A DNA stretch of 20,565 bases from Campylobacterota bacterium (GTDB taxonomy: Bacteria > Campylobacterota > Campylobacteria > Campylobacterales > JALSKU01), in the NCBI GenBank assembly GCA_013153915.1, contig JAADDL010000048.1, forward strand, positions 1-20,565. The letters run 5' to 3'. The notes under the pieces are model-generated. The model was given only the letters and a program-made list of their open reading frames with translations, was not told where the DNA came from and did no database searches. How positions within the stretch are numbered: the first letter of the stretch is position 1; every line of letters begins with the position of its first letter. A program made the translations under genes and the position numbers. Of this stretch, positions 13,138 through 20,565 are shown piece by piece.

Positions 13138-15024
13138 TTATTTACATCTATACCAGTTATCATACTTGTCCCAAATAATACTGCCTTTATAAAGTCTTAC
13201 GCCGTTATAGTACGGAGTAGTACCTTCGGTATCCGATATCCTAAGTTTTATCCTATCACCGCTAACGCCCTCTACAAACGCTTTTATGGTAATATTTAAA
13301 ACGAGTGCGGTTGTGCCATCTTTACACACCGTATCGCCTATATGTTTTTTTGCTCTATATAAAGATAACAACTTTTCTCTTTTTTTAGCTTGTTTTGCTT
13401 TTTTAGCCTTTATCTTTTTTATCTTGTTTTTTGCTTTTTTGGTATATTTTGAGTTGGGATATCTTTTTATAAACTTCTCCAACTCCTCTATAGATGAAGC
13501 TCTTTGGTAGCTATCTCTTATGAGCGTATCTTTTAGTAATCTTTTTGCCTCTTTGGTGTATTTGCCGCTTGGATACTCTTTTATAAATTCTTTGTAAGCT
13601 TTCGGAGTATCTATATTTTTTGCCAACTCCAAAGCCTTCTTTATCTTGGCGTCATTTGAGATGATTTTCACCGAATCAAAATACAACTTACCGTTCTTTA
13701 CCAAAAAAGTAACACTCGGTATAAGCTTGTCGTTTAAGATATCCTCTTTAAACTTTTTAGCTCTTTTTATAGGTACGGGGATGACAATCTTCTTTTCAAA
13801 ACCGTTAGAGCTTGAATACAGTGTAGCGTTAAAGACTTCCTTGTCGGCATCATATCTTATGTCGCTAAACTTCGGATCTCCAAATATCATCCTCATTGCT
13901 TTGCCAGCCATCAAGTTTGCCGTTTTTGCTATCTGTGAAGCATTTGAAAAGAGGCTCGTTTTTTGTCGGTAATTAGCCTCCTCTTTTTTCAACTCCTCTT
14001 GATATTTTTGCAGGTTAGTTTTATTTTTCTCATCTATGAGCCTATTTTCTCTCTCTATCTTAGCTTGATACTCCAAAACCCTCTTTTTAAAATCTTTACT
14101 CTTTTCAAATTCGCCCTTAACTAACTTTTTCGGTTTTATGTGAGGTATCTTCTTTGGTTTTGTTATGCTCTTTTTTGAAACCTTTAAAGCTTCACTTGTT
14201 AGTTTTGATGTTAGCAAAGAGAGTTTTTTCTCGGGAGAGTATCCGCTTTTAAAGATGATATCGTCATATTTTGCGTTCGGTTTTCTTATCAAGATAGGTA
14301 TCTTCAAAGAGTATATGATATCTCCGTCTCGCAAACCAACCCTATAACAATCGCTATGTTCCATCGAATAAAAGGCTTTTCCGTCATAAAGTTTTGTTTG
14401 TTTGTTATATAGATATAAAAACGCTCCTCCCGCTCTTCTTCCATATCTTTTTGCAAAAATGATAACGGGTACATTGTATCTGCTAAATTTATTGTGCCAC
14501 AAGATGTTTGTTAGCTGAAAATATTTTTGATATTTTTTAAACGGATTATTTCTAAGAAGCGTGTCGGCTTTTGGAAAAGTCCAACTATTTGTCATGTCAT
14601 TTATCGTTAATGCCGACATTTTGCCGTATTTTTCCACTTGAGATCTGCCTTTTTCGGCTTTATAGCATATCTTTAATGTGTTATCGTCTTTAAATCTCCA
14701 ATGTTTTGAGTTGTCATCCCTATAGTTTCCCGCATATAAAATAGTATCTATCTTACAAGAGTATATCTCTCTGCTACTATTTCTTATCTCTTTGACTTTT
14801 AGGGTATCTTTTACTATCTCTTTTGGACGGTTTTTCTTGACATAGTCTATATATGCACTTTGCAAAGCCCATACAAGATCGTTTCTTTTATCATACACAA
14901 GAGAAAATCTCTCGTTGTTGCCATACCATTCTATCTTTGAAACATACTGAAAATAGTCTTTAGCGTTAGCGCAAACAACTACAAAAAAAATCAAAAAGAT
15001 ACATCTTTTTACAAAAACACCCAT
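13138..15024 (-). CDS. Exported mosaic protein of unknown function
   Basis: A 628-residue protein with a clear signal peptide (residues 1-21, cut after CANA). Four parts can be seen. Residues about 22-280 are a basic, aromatic-rich N-terminal region containing C90, C120 and C226. Residues 301-455 hold a segment with KGEFEKSKDFKKRV (303-316), a coiled coil (318-352) and beta strands ending in VIPVPIKRAKKF (414-425); similar KGEFE-type modules occur in other bacterial envelope proteins. Residues about 462-540 contain two tandem helical repeats ending in EYPSGKYTKEAK (483-494) and RYPNSKYTKKAK (521-532), of the TPR kind found in outer-membrane assembly and Tol-Pal proteins. A very basic linker leads to a small C-terminal beta domain (562-628) with C567 and C627. 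ATG 15024 follows GGGAG by four bases; the TTG just before it is too close. It lies 27 bases after nrdA. Periplasmic location is inferred; function is unknown. Confidence 0.8.
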   Translation of the reverse strand: MGVFVKRCIFLIFFVVVCANAKDYFQYVSKIEWYGNNERFSLVYDKRNDLVWALQSAYIDYVKKNRPKEIVKDTLKVKEIRNSSREIYSCKIDTILYAGNYRDDNSKHWRFKDDNTLKICYKAEKGRSQVEKYGKMSALTINDMTNSWTFPKADTLLRNNPFKKYQKYFQLTNILWHNKFSRYNVPVIIFAKRYGRRAGGAFLYLYNKQTKLYDGKAFYSMEHSDCYRVGLRDGDIIYSLKIPILIRKPNAKYDDIIFKSGYSPEKKLSLLTSKLTSEALKVSKKSITKPKKIPHIKPKKLVKGEFEKSKDFKKRVLEYQAKIERENRLIDEKNKTNLQKYQEELKKEEANYRQKTSLFSNASQIAKTANLMAGKAMRMIFGDPKFSDIRYDADKEVFNATLYSSSNGFEKKIVIPVPIKRAKKFKEDILNDKLIPSVTFLVKNGKLYFDSVKIISNDAKIKKALELAKNIDTPKAYKEFIKEYPSGKYTKEAKRLLKDTLIRDSYQRASSIEELEKFIKRYPNSKYTKKAKNKIKKIKAKKAKQAKKREKLLSLYRAKKHIGDTVCKDGTTALVLNITIKAFVEGVSGDRIKLRISDTEGTTPYYNGVRLYKGSIIWDKYDNWYRCK

Positions 15025-15051
15025 CAATCTCCCTTATAATTTAGTTTACGA

Positions 15052-17427
15052 CTATTGACAACCCATACACTCCATGCTTCTATCCTCCACGCCTTCACTC
15101 TCTTTGACGGCTTCGGGGGATTGACTTCTTAGATAGTATGTTGATTTAACTCCCAATTTCCATGCAAGCGAGTATATCTCATTGAGATACTTTCCGCTCG
15201 CTTTATCAAGTGTTATAAATATGTTTAAACTCTGCCCTTGGTCTATCCATTTTTGTCTTACCGCTCCGGCTTTTACTATAAGCGTTTGGTCTAACTCATA
15301 AGCGGGCGTATAGTACATCCAAGTATCCGGGTTTAGATTCGGTACGACTACGGGGATAAGTCCGCTTAGATTTTCCTCATACCACTTTCTTTTATAGACG
15401 GGCTCTATAGTTTGCGTGGTTCCCGTTAGTATAGATATGGAGCTCGTAGGAGCTATCGCCATGAGGTAACCGTTTCTTAGTCCATGTTTTTTTACTTTTT
15501 CTTTAAGCTTTTGCCAATCGTATATATATCCGAAAAGTCCGCCTCTATCCGTTAGCTTCTTAACCTCTTCGTTTGCCAAATCGATAGGGAATATTCCCTT
15601 GCTCCATTTTGAACCTTCAAATTTCGAGTATTTTCCTTTTTCGATGGCAAGGTTTGACGAAGCGGCGATAGCGTTGTAGCTTACCATCTCCATGATTTCG
15701 TCTATCTTCATAAAGTGTTCGTAGCTTCCCCATTTTATACCCGCTTCGGCTAGCATTTGAGCTTCACCCATCACTCCAAGCCCTATGGCTCTTGTTTCCA
15801 GATTTGTCTTTTTCACTTTCGCAAGCGGGTAGAAGTTGAGGTCTATAACATTATCGAGCATTCTTACCGCTATCGGTATAACTCTCTCAAAATCCTCTTT
15901 TTTATTTATTTTTGAAAGATTGATACTAGCCAAGTTGCAAACGGCGGTTTTGCCGTCAAACTTCTCTTTTTCAACGATAAATATCTTTTTTCCGCCCATA
16001 GTATCAAGAGCCGTTATCTTTTTGGCTTTTTTCTTCACTCCGACATCCGTAACCACCTCTTCGTCCTCTTCAAAAAGGTCAAAACTTCCATCCTCATACA
16101 CAACTTTTATCTTGTAGTGGTTAGCGTCCGTGTTTTGAAATATCTCCGTACAGAGATTTGAGCTTCTTATGATGCCTTCGTGGTCGTTCGGATTGACTCT
16201 GTTTGCGTTATCTTTAAAGCACAAAAAGGGAGTTCCCGTCTCAAAATAGCTAAGCAACACTTTCTTCCACAACTCTTTTGCTTTTATGCTCTCTTTTACG
16301 ATATCGTCTCTCTTTTCATACTCTATATATCTCTTTTCAAACTCCTCTCCGTAAACATTTGAAAGATCGGGAGTATCAAACGGATCAAAAAGAGTCCAAA
16401 GCTCATCATTTTGCACCCTCTTCATAAATAGATCGTTTATCCAAAGAGCGGGAAATAGGTCATGCGCTCTTCTTCTCTCCTCTCCGGAGTTTTTCCTAAG
16501 GTCCAAAAAGTCCATAATATCTATATGCCACGGCTCCACATATACCGCGATAGCACCCTTTCTTGTTCCGAGCTGATCGACGGCTATAGCTATATCATTT
16601 GTTATCTTCAAAAAGGGTATAACTCCTCCCGCGGCGTTTTTGTGTCCGTCTATCTGTCCGCCCATGCCCCTTACTTGATTCCAATCCCAGCCTATACCGC
16701 CTCCGAATTTACTCAAAAGCGCCATCTCTTTAAAGCTATCGAATATCCCCTCTATATTATCAGGCGTTGAGCCTATATAACAAGAGCTTAGCTGATGTCT
16801 CGGGGTTCTGGCGTTTGAGAGTGTAGGAGTCGCCAACATCACTTCAAATTTGCTAATAAGGTCGTAAAATCTTTTTGCCCACTCCATGCTATCAAACTCA
16901 TTTTGCGCCAAAAACATAGCTATCGCCATAAACATATGCTGAGGCAACTCTATGGGCTTACCCTCTTTGTCTTTTATCAAATATCTATCATATAGCGTTT
17001 TTATGCCAAGATATGTAAACTGAAGATCTCTTTCGGGCTTTATATAGTCGTTCAATTCGTCAAGATTGTACTTCTCTTTAAGTCCGGGAACGATTCTTCC
17101 TTCTTTTTCTCCTCTTTCAAAATACTCTTTTAAGTGAGTGTAGCCGTTAAAACCGCTAACTTTATGGTACAAATCGTATATAAACAATCTTGCGGCCACA
17201 AAAGTCCAGTTTGGTCTATCTATATCTATCTTATCGACAGCCGTTTTTATCAAGGTCTGCTGTATCTCCTCGGTTGTTATTCTATCTCTAAAGTGCAGCT
17301 TAGCGTCCACTTCAAGCTCACTTTGAGAGATATTTTCCAAATCTTTTGTAGCGGCATATGTGTATTTTTGAATCTTGCTTATATCAAGCGCCTCTACTCT
17401 TCCGTTTCTTTTAATAACCGTTAGCAT
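15052..17427 (-). CDS. nrdA: Ribonucleoside-diphosphate reductase subunit alpha, class Ia
   Basis: The 791-residue large subunit of aerobic ribonucleotide reductase, which makes deoxyribonucleotides from ribonucleoside diphosphates using a radical from NrdB (not in the window). An N-terminal ATP-cone (about 2-90, VIKRNGRVE start) gives allosteric control. Active-site residues are C216 (SSCYIGS), N424/C426/E428 (NLCTE) and C497 (VCNLAS). The radical-path tyrosine pair is Y764/Y765 (TYYLR), and the thioredoxin-facing pair is C787/C790 at the extreme C-terminus (ECMGCQ). Between C426 and C497 there are about 48 more residues than in E. coli NrdA. The start ATG 17427 opens directly into the ATP-cone behind AGGGGA; a longer frame to 17457 overlaps purB and is rejected. 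The gene begins seven bases after the purB stop. Confidence 0.95.
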   Translation of the reverse strand: MLTVIKRNGRVEALDISKIQKYTYAATKDLENISQSELEVDAKLHFRDRITTEEIQQTLIKTAVDKIDIDRPNWTFVAARLFIYDLYHKVSGFNGYTHLKEYFERGEKEGRIVPGLKEKYNLDELNDYIKPERDLQFTYLGIKTLYDRYLIKDKEGKPIELPQHMFMAIAMFLAQNEFDSMEWAKRFYDLISKFEVMLATPTLSNARTPRHQLSSCYIGSTPDNIEGIFDSFKEMALLSKFGGGIGWDWNQVRGMGGQIDGHKNAAGGVIPFLKITNDIAIAVDQLGTRKGAIAVYVEPWHIDIMDFLDLRKNSGEERRRAHDLFPALWINDLFMKRVQNDELWTLFDPFDTPDLSNVYGEEFEKRYIEYEKRDDIVKESIKAKELWKKVLLSYFETGTPFLCFKDNANRVNPNDHEGIIRSSNLCTEIFQNTDANHYKIKVVYEDGSFDLFEEDEEVVTDVGVKKKAKKITALDTMGGKKIFIVEKEKFDGKTAVCNLASINLSKINKKEDFERVIPIAVRMLDNVIDLNFYPLAKVKKTNLETRAIGLGVMGEAQMLAEAGIKWGSYEHFMKIDEIMEMVSYNAIAASSNLAIEKGKYSKFEGSKWSKGIFPIDLANEEVKKLTDRGGLFGYIYDWQKLKEKVKKHGLRNGYLMAIAPTSSISILTGTTQTIEPVYKRKWYEENLSGLIPVVVPNLNPDTWMYYTPAYELDQTLIVKAGAVRQKWIDQGQSLNIFITLDKASGKYLNEIYSLAWKLGVKSTYYLRSQSPEAVKESEGVEDRSMECMGCQ

Positions 17428-17434
17428 TTTTCCC

Positions 17435-18766
17435 CTATCCTTTAAAAACTCTATCAAATATCTTATCTACATTTTTCGTATAGTAACCATAATCAAAACA
17501 CTCTCTTATCTCATCTTCGCTCAACTTTTCCCTCAACTCCTTATCCTCCAAAAGATACTCTAAAAAGAGGCTCTCGCCTTTTTCGTTAAGTGCCGATTTT
17601 CCTTTTTGCAAATCCTCCCACACCCTCATAGCGTTTCTTTGCACTATCTTATAGGCATCCTCTCTGCTGACGCCCTTCAAAGGAAGTTCGAGCAAAACTC
17701 TTTGAGAAAAGACAAGTCCTCCCGTGAGATTTAGATTTTTCATCATGTTTTCAGGATAAACTACAAGATTTTTTACGATATTATTGAGTCTATGTAGCAT
17801 AAAGTCCGTTGTTATAAACCCGTCAGGCAGGATAAATCTCTCAACCGAACTATGGCTTATATCTCTCTCGTGCCAAAGAGCCACATTTTCCATAGCGGGC
17901 ATCGCATAACTTCTTATGACTCTGCAAAGCCCCGTTACATTTTCGCTTAGGACGGGATTTCTTTTGTGAGGCATAGCGGAACTTCCCTTTTGTCCCGGAC
18001 TAAAGTACTCTTCGGCTTCATAAACTTCCGTTCTTTGGTAGTGTCTTACGGCTACGGCTATCTTTTCGCAAGATGACGCTAAAAGCGCCAAAGCGTTCAT
18101 AAGGTTTGCGTATCTATCTCTTTGGATGACTTGGTTGGAAGCCGGGGCGGGTTTTAGTCCCAGCTCTTTACAAACATACTCTTCAAGCTCTATAGGCAAA
18201 TGGGCTATATTTCCCATAGCTCCGCTTATCTGCCCGACGGAGATAAACTCCAAAGCTTGCTCTAAATTTTTTAGATTTCTATGTATCTCATCGTACCAAA
18301 CCGCCAAAACAAGTCCAAATGTGATAGGCTCGCCGTGTATGCCGTGACTTCTTCCCACCATAAGAGTATCTTTATGCTCGTAAGCCCTCTTTTTTATAGA
18401 CTCCATAAGCATCTTTACATCTTTTAGTATCAACTCCAAAGACTCTTTCATTTGCAAAGCTACGGCGGTATCTATACAGTCACTACTTGTCATGCCGTAG
18501 TGCACCCACCTACTCTCTTCGCCTAAACTCTCGGCAACACTCGTCAAAAAGGCTATAACATCATGTTTGGTTGTTTTCTCTATCTCATCTATTCTTTTGA
18601 CATCGAATTTTGCGTTCTTTATGATCTTTTCACAATCCTCGTCAGGCACGAGACCAAGCTTATTCCAGCCTTTTACTACGGCTTTTTCGACCTTTAGCCA
18701 TGCGTCATACTTGGCTTGCGTGCTCCATTTGCTCTTCATCTCTTCTCTAGCGTATCTTTCTACCAT
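17435..18766 (-). CDS. purB: Adenylosuccinate lyase PurB
   Basis: A 443-residue enzyme of the fumarase/aspartase superfamily. It acts twice in purine synthesis, releasing fumarate from SAICAR and from adenylosuccinate. Visible marks: VHYGMTSSD (88-96), GRSHGIHGEP with H141 (138-147), and the signature loop GSSAMPHKRNP (261-271) with the catalytic serine. Length fits bacterial PurB of the shorter type. The start codon has only a weak ribosome site (AAAGG, ten bases away), but the open frame begins at the family N-terminus (ERYAREEM). It leads a purB-nrdA pair; this order is also recalled from Campylobacter jejuni (not checked). Confidence 0.95.
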   Translation of the reverse strand: MVERYAREEMKSKWSTQAKYDAWLKVEKAVVKGWNKLGLVPDEDCEKIIKNAKFDVKRIDEIEKTTKHDVIAFLTSVAESLGEESRWVHYGMTSSDCIDTAVALQMKESLELILKDVKMLMESIKKRAYEHKDTLMVGRSHGIHGEPITFGLVLAVWYDEIHRNLKNLEQALEFISVGQISGAMGNIAHLPIELEEYVCKELGLKPAPASNQVIQRDRYANLMNALALLASSCEKIAVAVRHYQRTEVYEAEEYFSPGQKGSSAMPHKRNPVLSENVTGLCRVIRSYAMPAMENVALWHERDISHSSVERFILPDGFITTDFMLHRLNNIVKNLVVYPENMMKNLNLTGGLVFSQRVLLELPLKGVSREDAYKIVQRNAMRVWEDLQKGKSALNEKGESLFLEYLLEDKELREKLSEDEIRECFDYGYYTKNVDKIFDRVFKG

Positions 18767-18799
18767 ATTTTATAAACCTTTGTTGATTTTGCTACTTCT

Positions 18800-18805
18800 A
18801 TTTTA
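18800..18805 (-). promoter_or_regulatory. Proximal purB -10 box
   Basis: TAAAAT preceded by GG on the minus strand, 33 bases before the purB ATG; no -35 is evident. It would give a leader of about 26 bases. Confidence 0.35.
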
Positions 18806-18875
18806 CCTCTAATGAGGCTTATTTTAAATATCTATTTTATAAAAATTTTGCTTTTAAGATGATAAATCGGTTACT

Positions 18876-18888
18876 ATTGTGCCACAAT
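18876..18888. promoter_or_regulatory. Palindrome ATTGTG-C-CACAAT (candidate operator of purB-nrdA)
   Basis: A perfect 13-base palindrome with one central base, in the 230-base gap upstream of purB. On the minus strand the left half supplies a possible -35 (TTGTGG) 17 bases from TATCAT. The regulator is unknown. Confidence 0.35.
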
Positions 18889-18922
18889 TTTCGTCAGAAT
18901 TTTATTTTTTTATACTCGGATT

Positions 18923-18953
18923 ATTATTGTAACGATAATTCAATAAATATCAA
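18923..18953 (-). promoter_or_regulatory. Distal purB promoter with imperfect palindrome over the -10
   Basis: Minus-strand TTGATA (18953-18948) and TACAAT (18931-18926) with a 16-base spacer. The -10 is part of a 17-base near-palindrome at 18923-18939 (seven of eight pairs match), a possible repressor site. Confidence 0.35.
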
Positions 18954-18965
18954 AAAGCAACAAAA

Positions 18966-18992
18966 CGTCGCTAACCGAATTGAGATACGACG
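18966..18992 (-). terminator. Weak terminator after pseB
   Basis: Minus strand: CGTCG (18992-18988) pairs with CGACG (18970-18966) across a 17-base loop, followed by TTTTGTTGCTTTTT. It starts five bases past the pseB stop. The stem is short and the loop long, so the call is tentative. Confidence 0.35.
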
Positions 18993-18996
18993 ATTA

Positions 18997-19989
18997 TCAA
19001 GATAAAGCTTCTAAACTTAACTTTTTAAAACTGTCTCTATCAAGCCATTCGTCGTTATTTCCCGAGCTGTACTCAAAGCCCATCTCTTTTATTTTGCCCG
19101 ATTCTTGAAGGTTGTTTTTTGTAAAATCTTTAGAACTGATAAATTGGATAGTGGGTTTTATGACATAATGGTCATCAAACTCTATAACTCTATCATCCCT
19201 TGTTATCATCACTTCATGTAGTTTTTCTCCGGGTCTTATTCCTATCTCTTTTAAAGCGCAATTCGGACATAAAGCCTTTGCAAGTTCGACTATTTTCATA
19301 GAAGGGATTTTAGGTACGAATATTTCACCGCCTTGCATTCTTTGAAAATTTTTTAGCACGAATTTAACGCCTTGTTCAAGGGTAATCAAAAATCTAGTCA
19401 TCTTAAAATCCGTAATCGGAAGCTCTTTTTTACCCTCTTTTATAAGCTTTTGAAAAAAAGGCACGACGCTTCCTCTTGAGCCAATAACATTTCCGTATCT
19501 AACGACGGCAAATCTAGTCTTTCTTTTTCCTACCATATTGTTGGCGGCCACAAAAAGTTTGTCACTTGCAAGTTTCGTAGCTCCGTATAGATTGATAGGG
19601 GCGGAGGCTTTATCTGTACTTAACGCTATAACCTTTTCGACTTCGTTATCTATGGCGGTGTCTATCACGTTGCTAGCGCCGTTTATATTTGTTTTGATAC
19701 ACTCCATAGGGTTATACTCCGCTATCGGCACATGCTTTAAAGCCGCGGCGTGTATCACGATATCCACATCTCGCATAGCTTTTTTCAATCTCTCTTTATC
19801 TCTAACATCTCCGATAAAATATCTCATACATTTTGCATTATATACTTGAGCCATTTCATACTGTTTTAGCTCATCTCTGCTGTATATGATGATTTTATTC
19901 GGCTTATAGTTTTGAAGTAATATTTCGGTATATTTTTTTCCAAAACTTCCCGTTCCGCCCGTTATGAGGATATTTTTATCGTTAAACAT
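18997..19989 (-). CDS. pseB: UDP-N-acetylglucosamine 4,6-dehydratase (inverting), PseB type
   Basis: A 330-residue extended short-chain dehydrogenase that dehydrates and C5-epimerises UDP-GlcNAc. This is the first step to pseudaminic acid, which decorates flagellin or surface glycans in Campylobacterota. The NADP-binding motif TGGTGSFG is at 10-17. The catalytic set D126, K127 and Y135 lies in STDKASAPINLYGATK, the wording of Helicobacter FlaA1/PseB. GNVIGSRGSVVPFF and IRPGEKLHE follow as expected. Length equals PseB and not the long membrane-bound WbpM. ATG 19989 is chosen because it opens at MFNDKNILITGG, with AGGAG about eight bases upstream inside the preceding gene; the frame runs back to 20022, but those residues overlap that gene. 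The rest of a pseudaminic acid pathway is not in the window. Confidence 0.92.
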   Translation of the reverse strand: MFNDKNILITGGTGSFGKKYTEILLQNYKPNKIIIYSRDELKQYEMAQVYNAKCMRYFIGDVRDKERLKKAMRDVDIVIHAAALKHVPIAEYNPMECIKTNINGASNVIDTAIDNEVEKVIALSTDKASAPINLYGATKLASDKLFVAANNMVGKRKTRFAVVRYGNVIGSRGSVVPFFQKLIKEGKKELPITDFKMTRFLITLEQGVKFVLKNFQRMQGGEIFVPKIPSMKIVELAKALCPNCALKEIGIRPGEKLHEVMITRDDRVIEFDDHYVIKPTIQFISSKDFTKNNLQESGKIKEMGFEYSSGNNDEWLDRDSFKKLSLEALS

Positions 19990-19990
19990 C

Positions 19991-20565
19991 TTAGAGTCTC
20001 CTATCGATAACACTCTTGTCAAAGAAACCTTTTATATCATAAACCACCTGTTTAGCCTTCTTATCCTTGCCGTTTTTAGACAATCTCTTTTCTAATTCTT
20101 TAAACTCATCATGAGCTACGGCAAGAACTATACCGTCATAACTATCCAAGTTCGGTTTACTCTTTAGCTCCAAGCCGTACTCTCTTTTTACCTCTTCTTT
20201 ATCCGCCCAAGGGTCATATACATCAACTTCACATCCAAACTCTTTGAGTTCGTTTATCACATCAATGACTCTCGAGTTTCTTATATCGGGACAATTCTCT
20301 TTAAAAGTTATACCAAGAACAAGCACCTTTGCCCCTTCTATTTTGTGTCCTTGTTTTATCATGAGCTTTATTACCTGGTTGGCTACGAATATACCCATAT
20401 TATCGTTAAGCCTTCTTCCCGCCAAAATAATCTCGGGGTTATGCCCTATCTCTTGAGCTTTGTGAGTTAGATAGTACGGATCCACCCCTATACAGTGTCC
20501 TCCTACAAGACCCGGTCTAAAGGGTAAGAAGTTCCACTTTGTTCCCGCGGCTTCAAGAACGGAGA
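19991..20565 (-). CDS. UDP-HexNAc 6-dehydrogenase, TviB/WbpA type, C-terminal part (cut by window edge)
   Basis: The coding frame runs open to the window edge, so only about 191 C-terminal codons are present; an internal ATG at 20485 is not the start. The catalytic cysteine lies in GGHCIGVDPYYL, just past the edge-proximal lysine-containing stretch EAAGTKWNFLPFRPG. After it come the TviB/WbpA marks AGRRLNDNMG, VLVLGITFKENCPDIRNS and VDVYDPWAD, which form the UDP-binding C-terminal domain. The enzyme oxidises UDP-GlcNAc or UDP-GalNAc at C6 to the uronic acid, with two NAD. These marks separate it from UDP-glucose dehydrogenase. Its stop is one base before the pseB ATG, so the two genes share an mRNA for surface polysaccharide precursors. 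Confidence 0.9.
   Translation of the reverse strand, partial: SVLEAAGTKWNFLPFRPGLVGGHCIGVDPYYLTHKAQEIGHNPEIILAGRRLNDNMGIFVANQVIKLMIKQGHKIEGAKVLVLGITFKENCPDIRNSRVIDVINELKEFGCEVDVYDPWADKEEVKREYGLELKSKPNLDSYDGIVLAVAHDEFKELEKRLSKNGKDKKAKQVVYDIKGFFDKSVIDRRL

Noticed and set aside
17428..17457. Longer start for NrdA
   Set aside because: It would run back into purB; ATG 17427 has AGGGGA upstream and opens at the ATP-cone.
19990..20022. Longer start for PseB
   Set aside because: The extra residues come from the overlapping end of the dehydrogenase gene; the family begins at MFNDKNILITGG.
19991..20485. Short stand-alone protein starting at the ATG at 20485
   Set aside because: The frame is open to the window edge and encodes the catalytic cysteine region, so this is the truncated C-terminal part of a longer enzyme.
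1..20565. CRISPR arrays, transposons, tRNA or rRNA genes, toxin-antitoxin or phage-defence modules
   Set aside because: No regularly spaced repeats, transposase motifs, tRNA-like folds or small paired genes were found by reading; the only Sir2 protein is a plain deacylase with no defence partner beside it.

Overview
The window reads as chromosomal DNA of a Campylobacterota (epsilonproteobacterial) species, probably a free-living, non-Campylobacter lineage. The basis is AT-rich coding sequence, near-consensus TATAAT boxes preceded by T-rich tracts, a purB-nrdA pair, a STAS-fused MlaE permease, an HP0495-type DUF493 protein and a PerR-like Fur protein, all of the kind seen in that phylum. This assignment is inference from protein character; no rRNA or marker alignment was possible. 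No transposase, integrase, CRISPR array, tRNA or rRNA was seen, and every gap between genes is under 300 bases.

Layout. Bases 1-104 hold the N-terminus of a dicarboxylate/amino-acid:cation symporter (minus). A structured AT-rich gap follows, then yfdX (minus) and, divergently, a sirtuin (plus). Bases 2241-5724 carry a tightly overlapping minus-strand operon for an Mla/MCE phospholipid transporter: STAS-permease fusion, ATPase, long MCE protein and PqiC-like lipoprotein. Divergent from it (5798-7742) are moaC, a DUF493 gene that starts inside moaC, and an unrecognised all-helical protein of 404 residues. A PerR-like regulator (7840-8259) has a striking palindrome over its promoter. It converges on a complete branched-chain amino acid transporter, livJ-livH-livM-livG-livF (8265-12923, minus), with a strong hairpin terminator between livJ and livH. 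Bases 13138-18766 hold purB, nrdA and an exported mosaic protein of unknown function, all minus and closely spaced. The window ends with two nucleotide-sugar genes (minus): the C-terminal part of a UDP-HexNAc 6-dehydrogenase (TviB/WbpA type) and pseB.

The genes are mostly housekeeping and envelope functions. No convincing new multi-gene system is visible. The parts most worth a second look are the MCE transporter that lacks MlaC but has a very long MlaD and a PqiC-like lipoprotein, an apparently leaderless mRNA for its first gene, the palindrome at the perR promoter, the terminator that overlaps the end of perR, the paired repeats upstream of yfdX, and the two uncharacterised proteins (404 and 628 residues).
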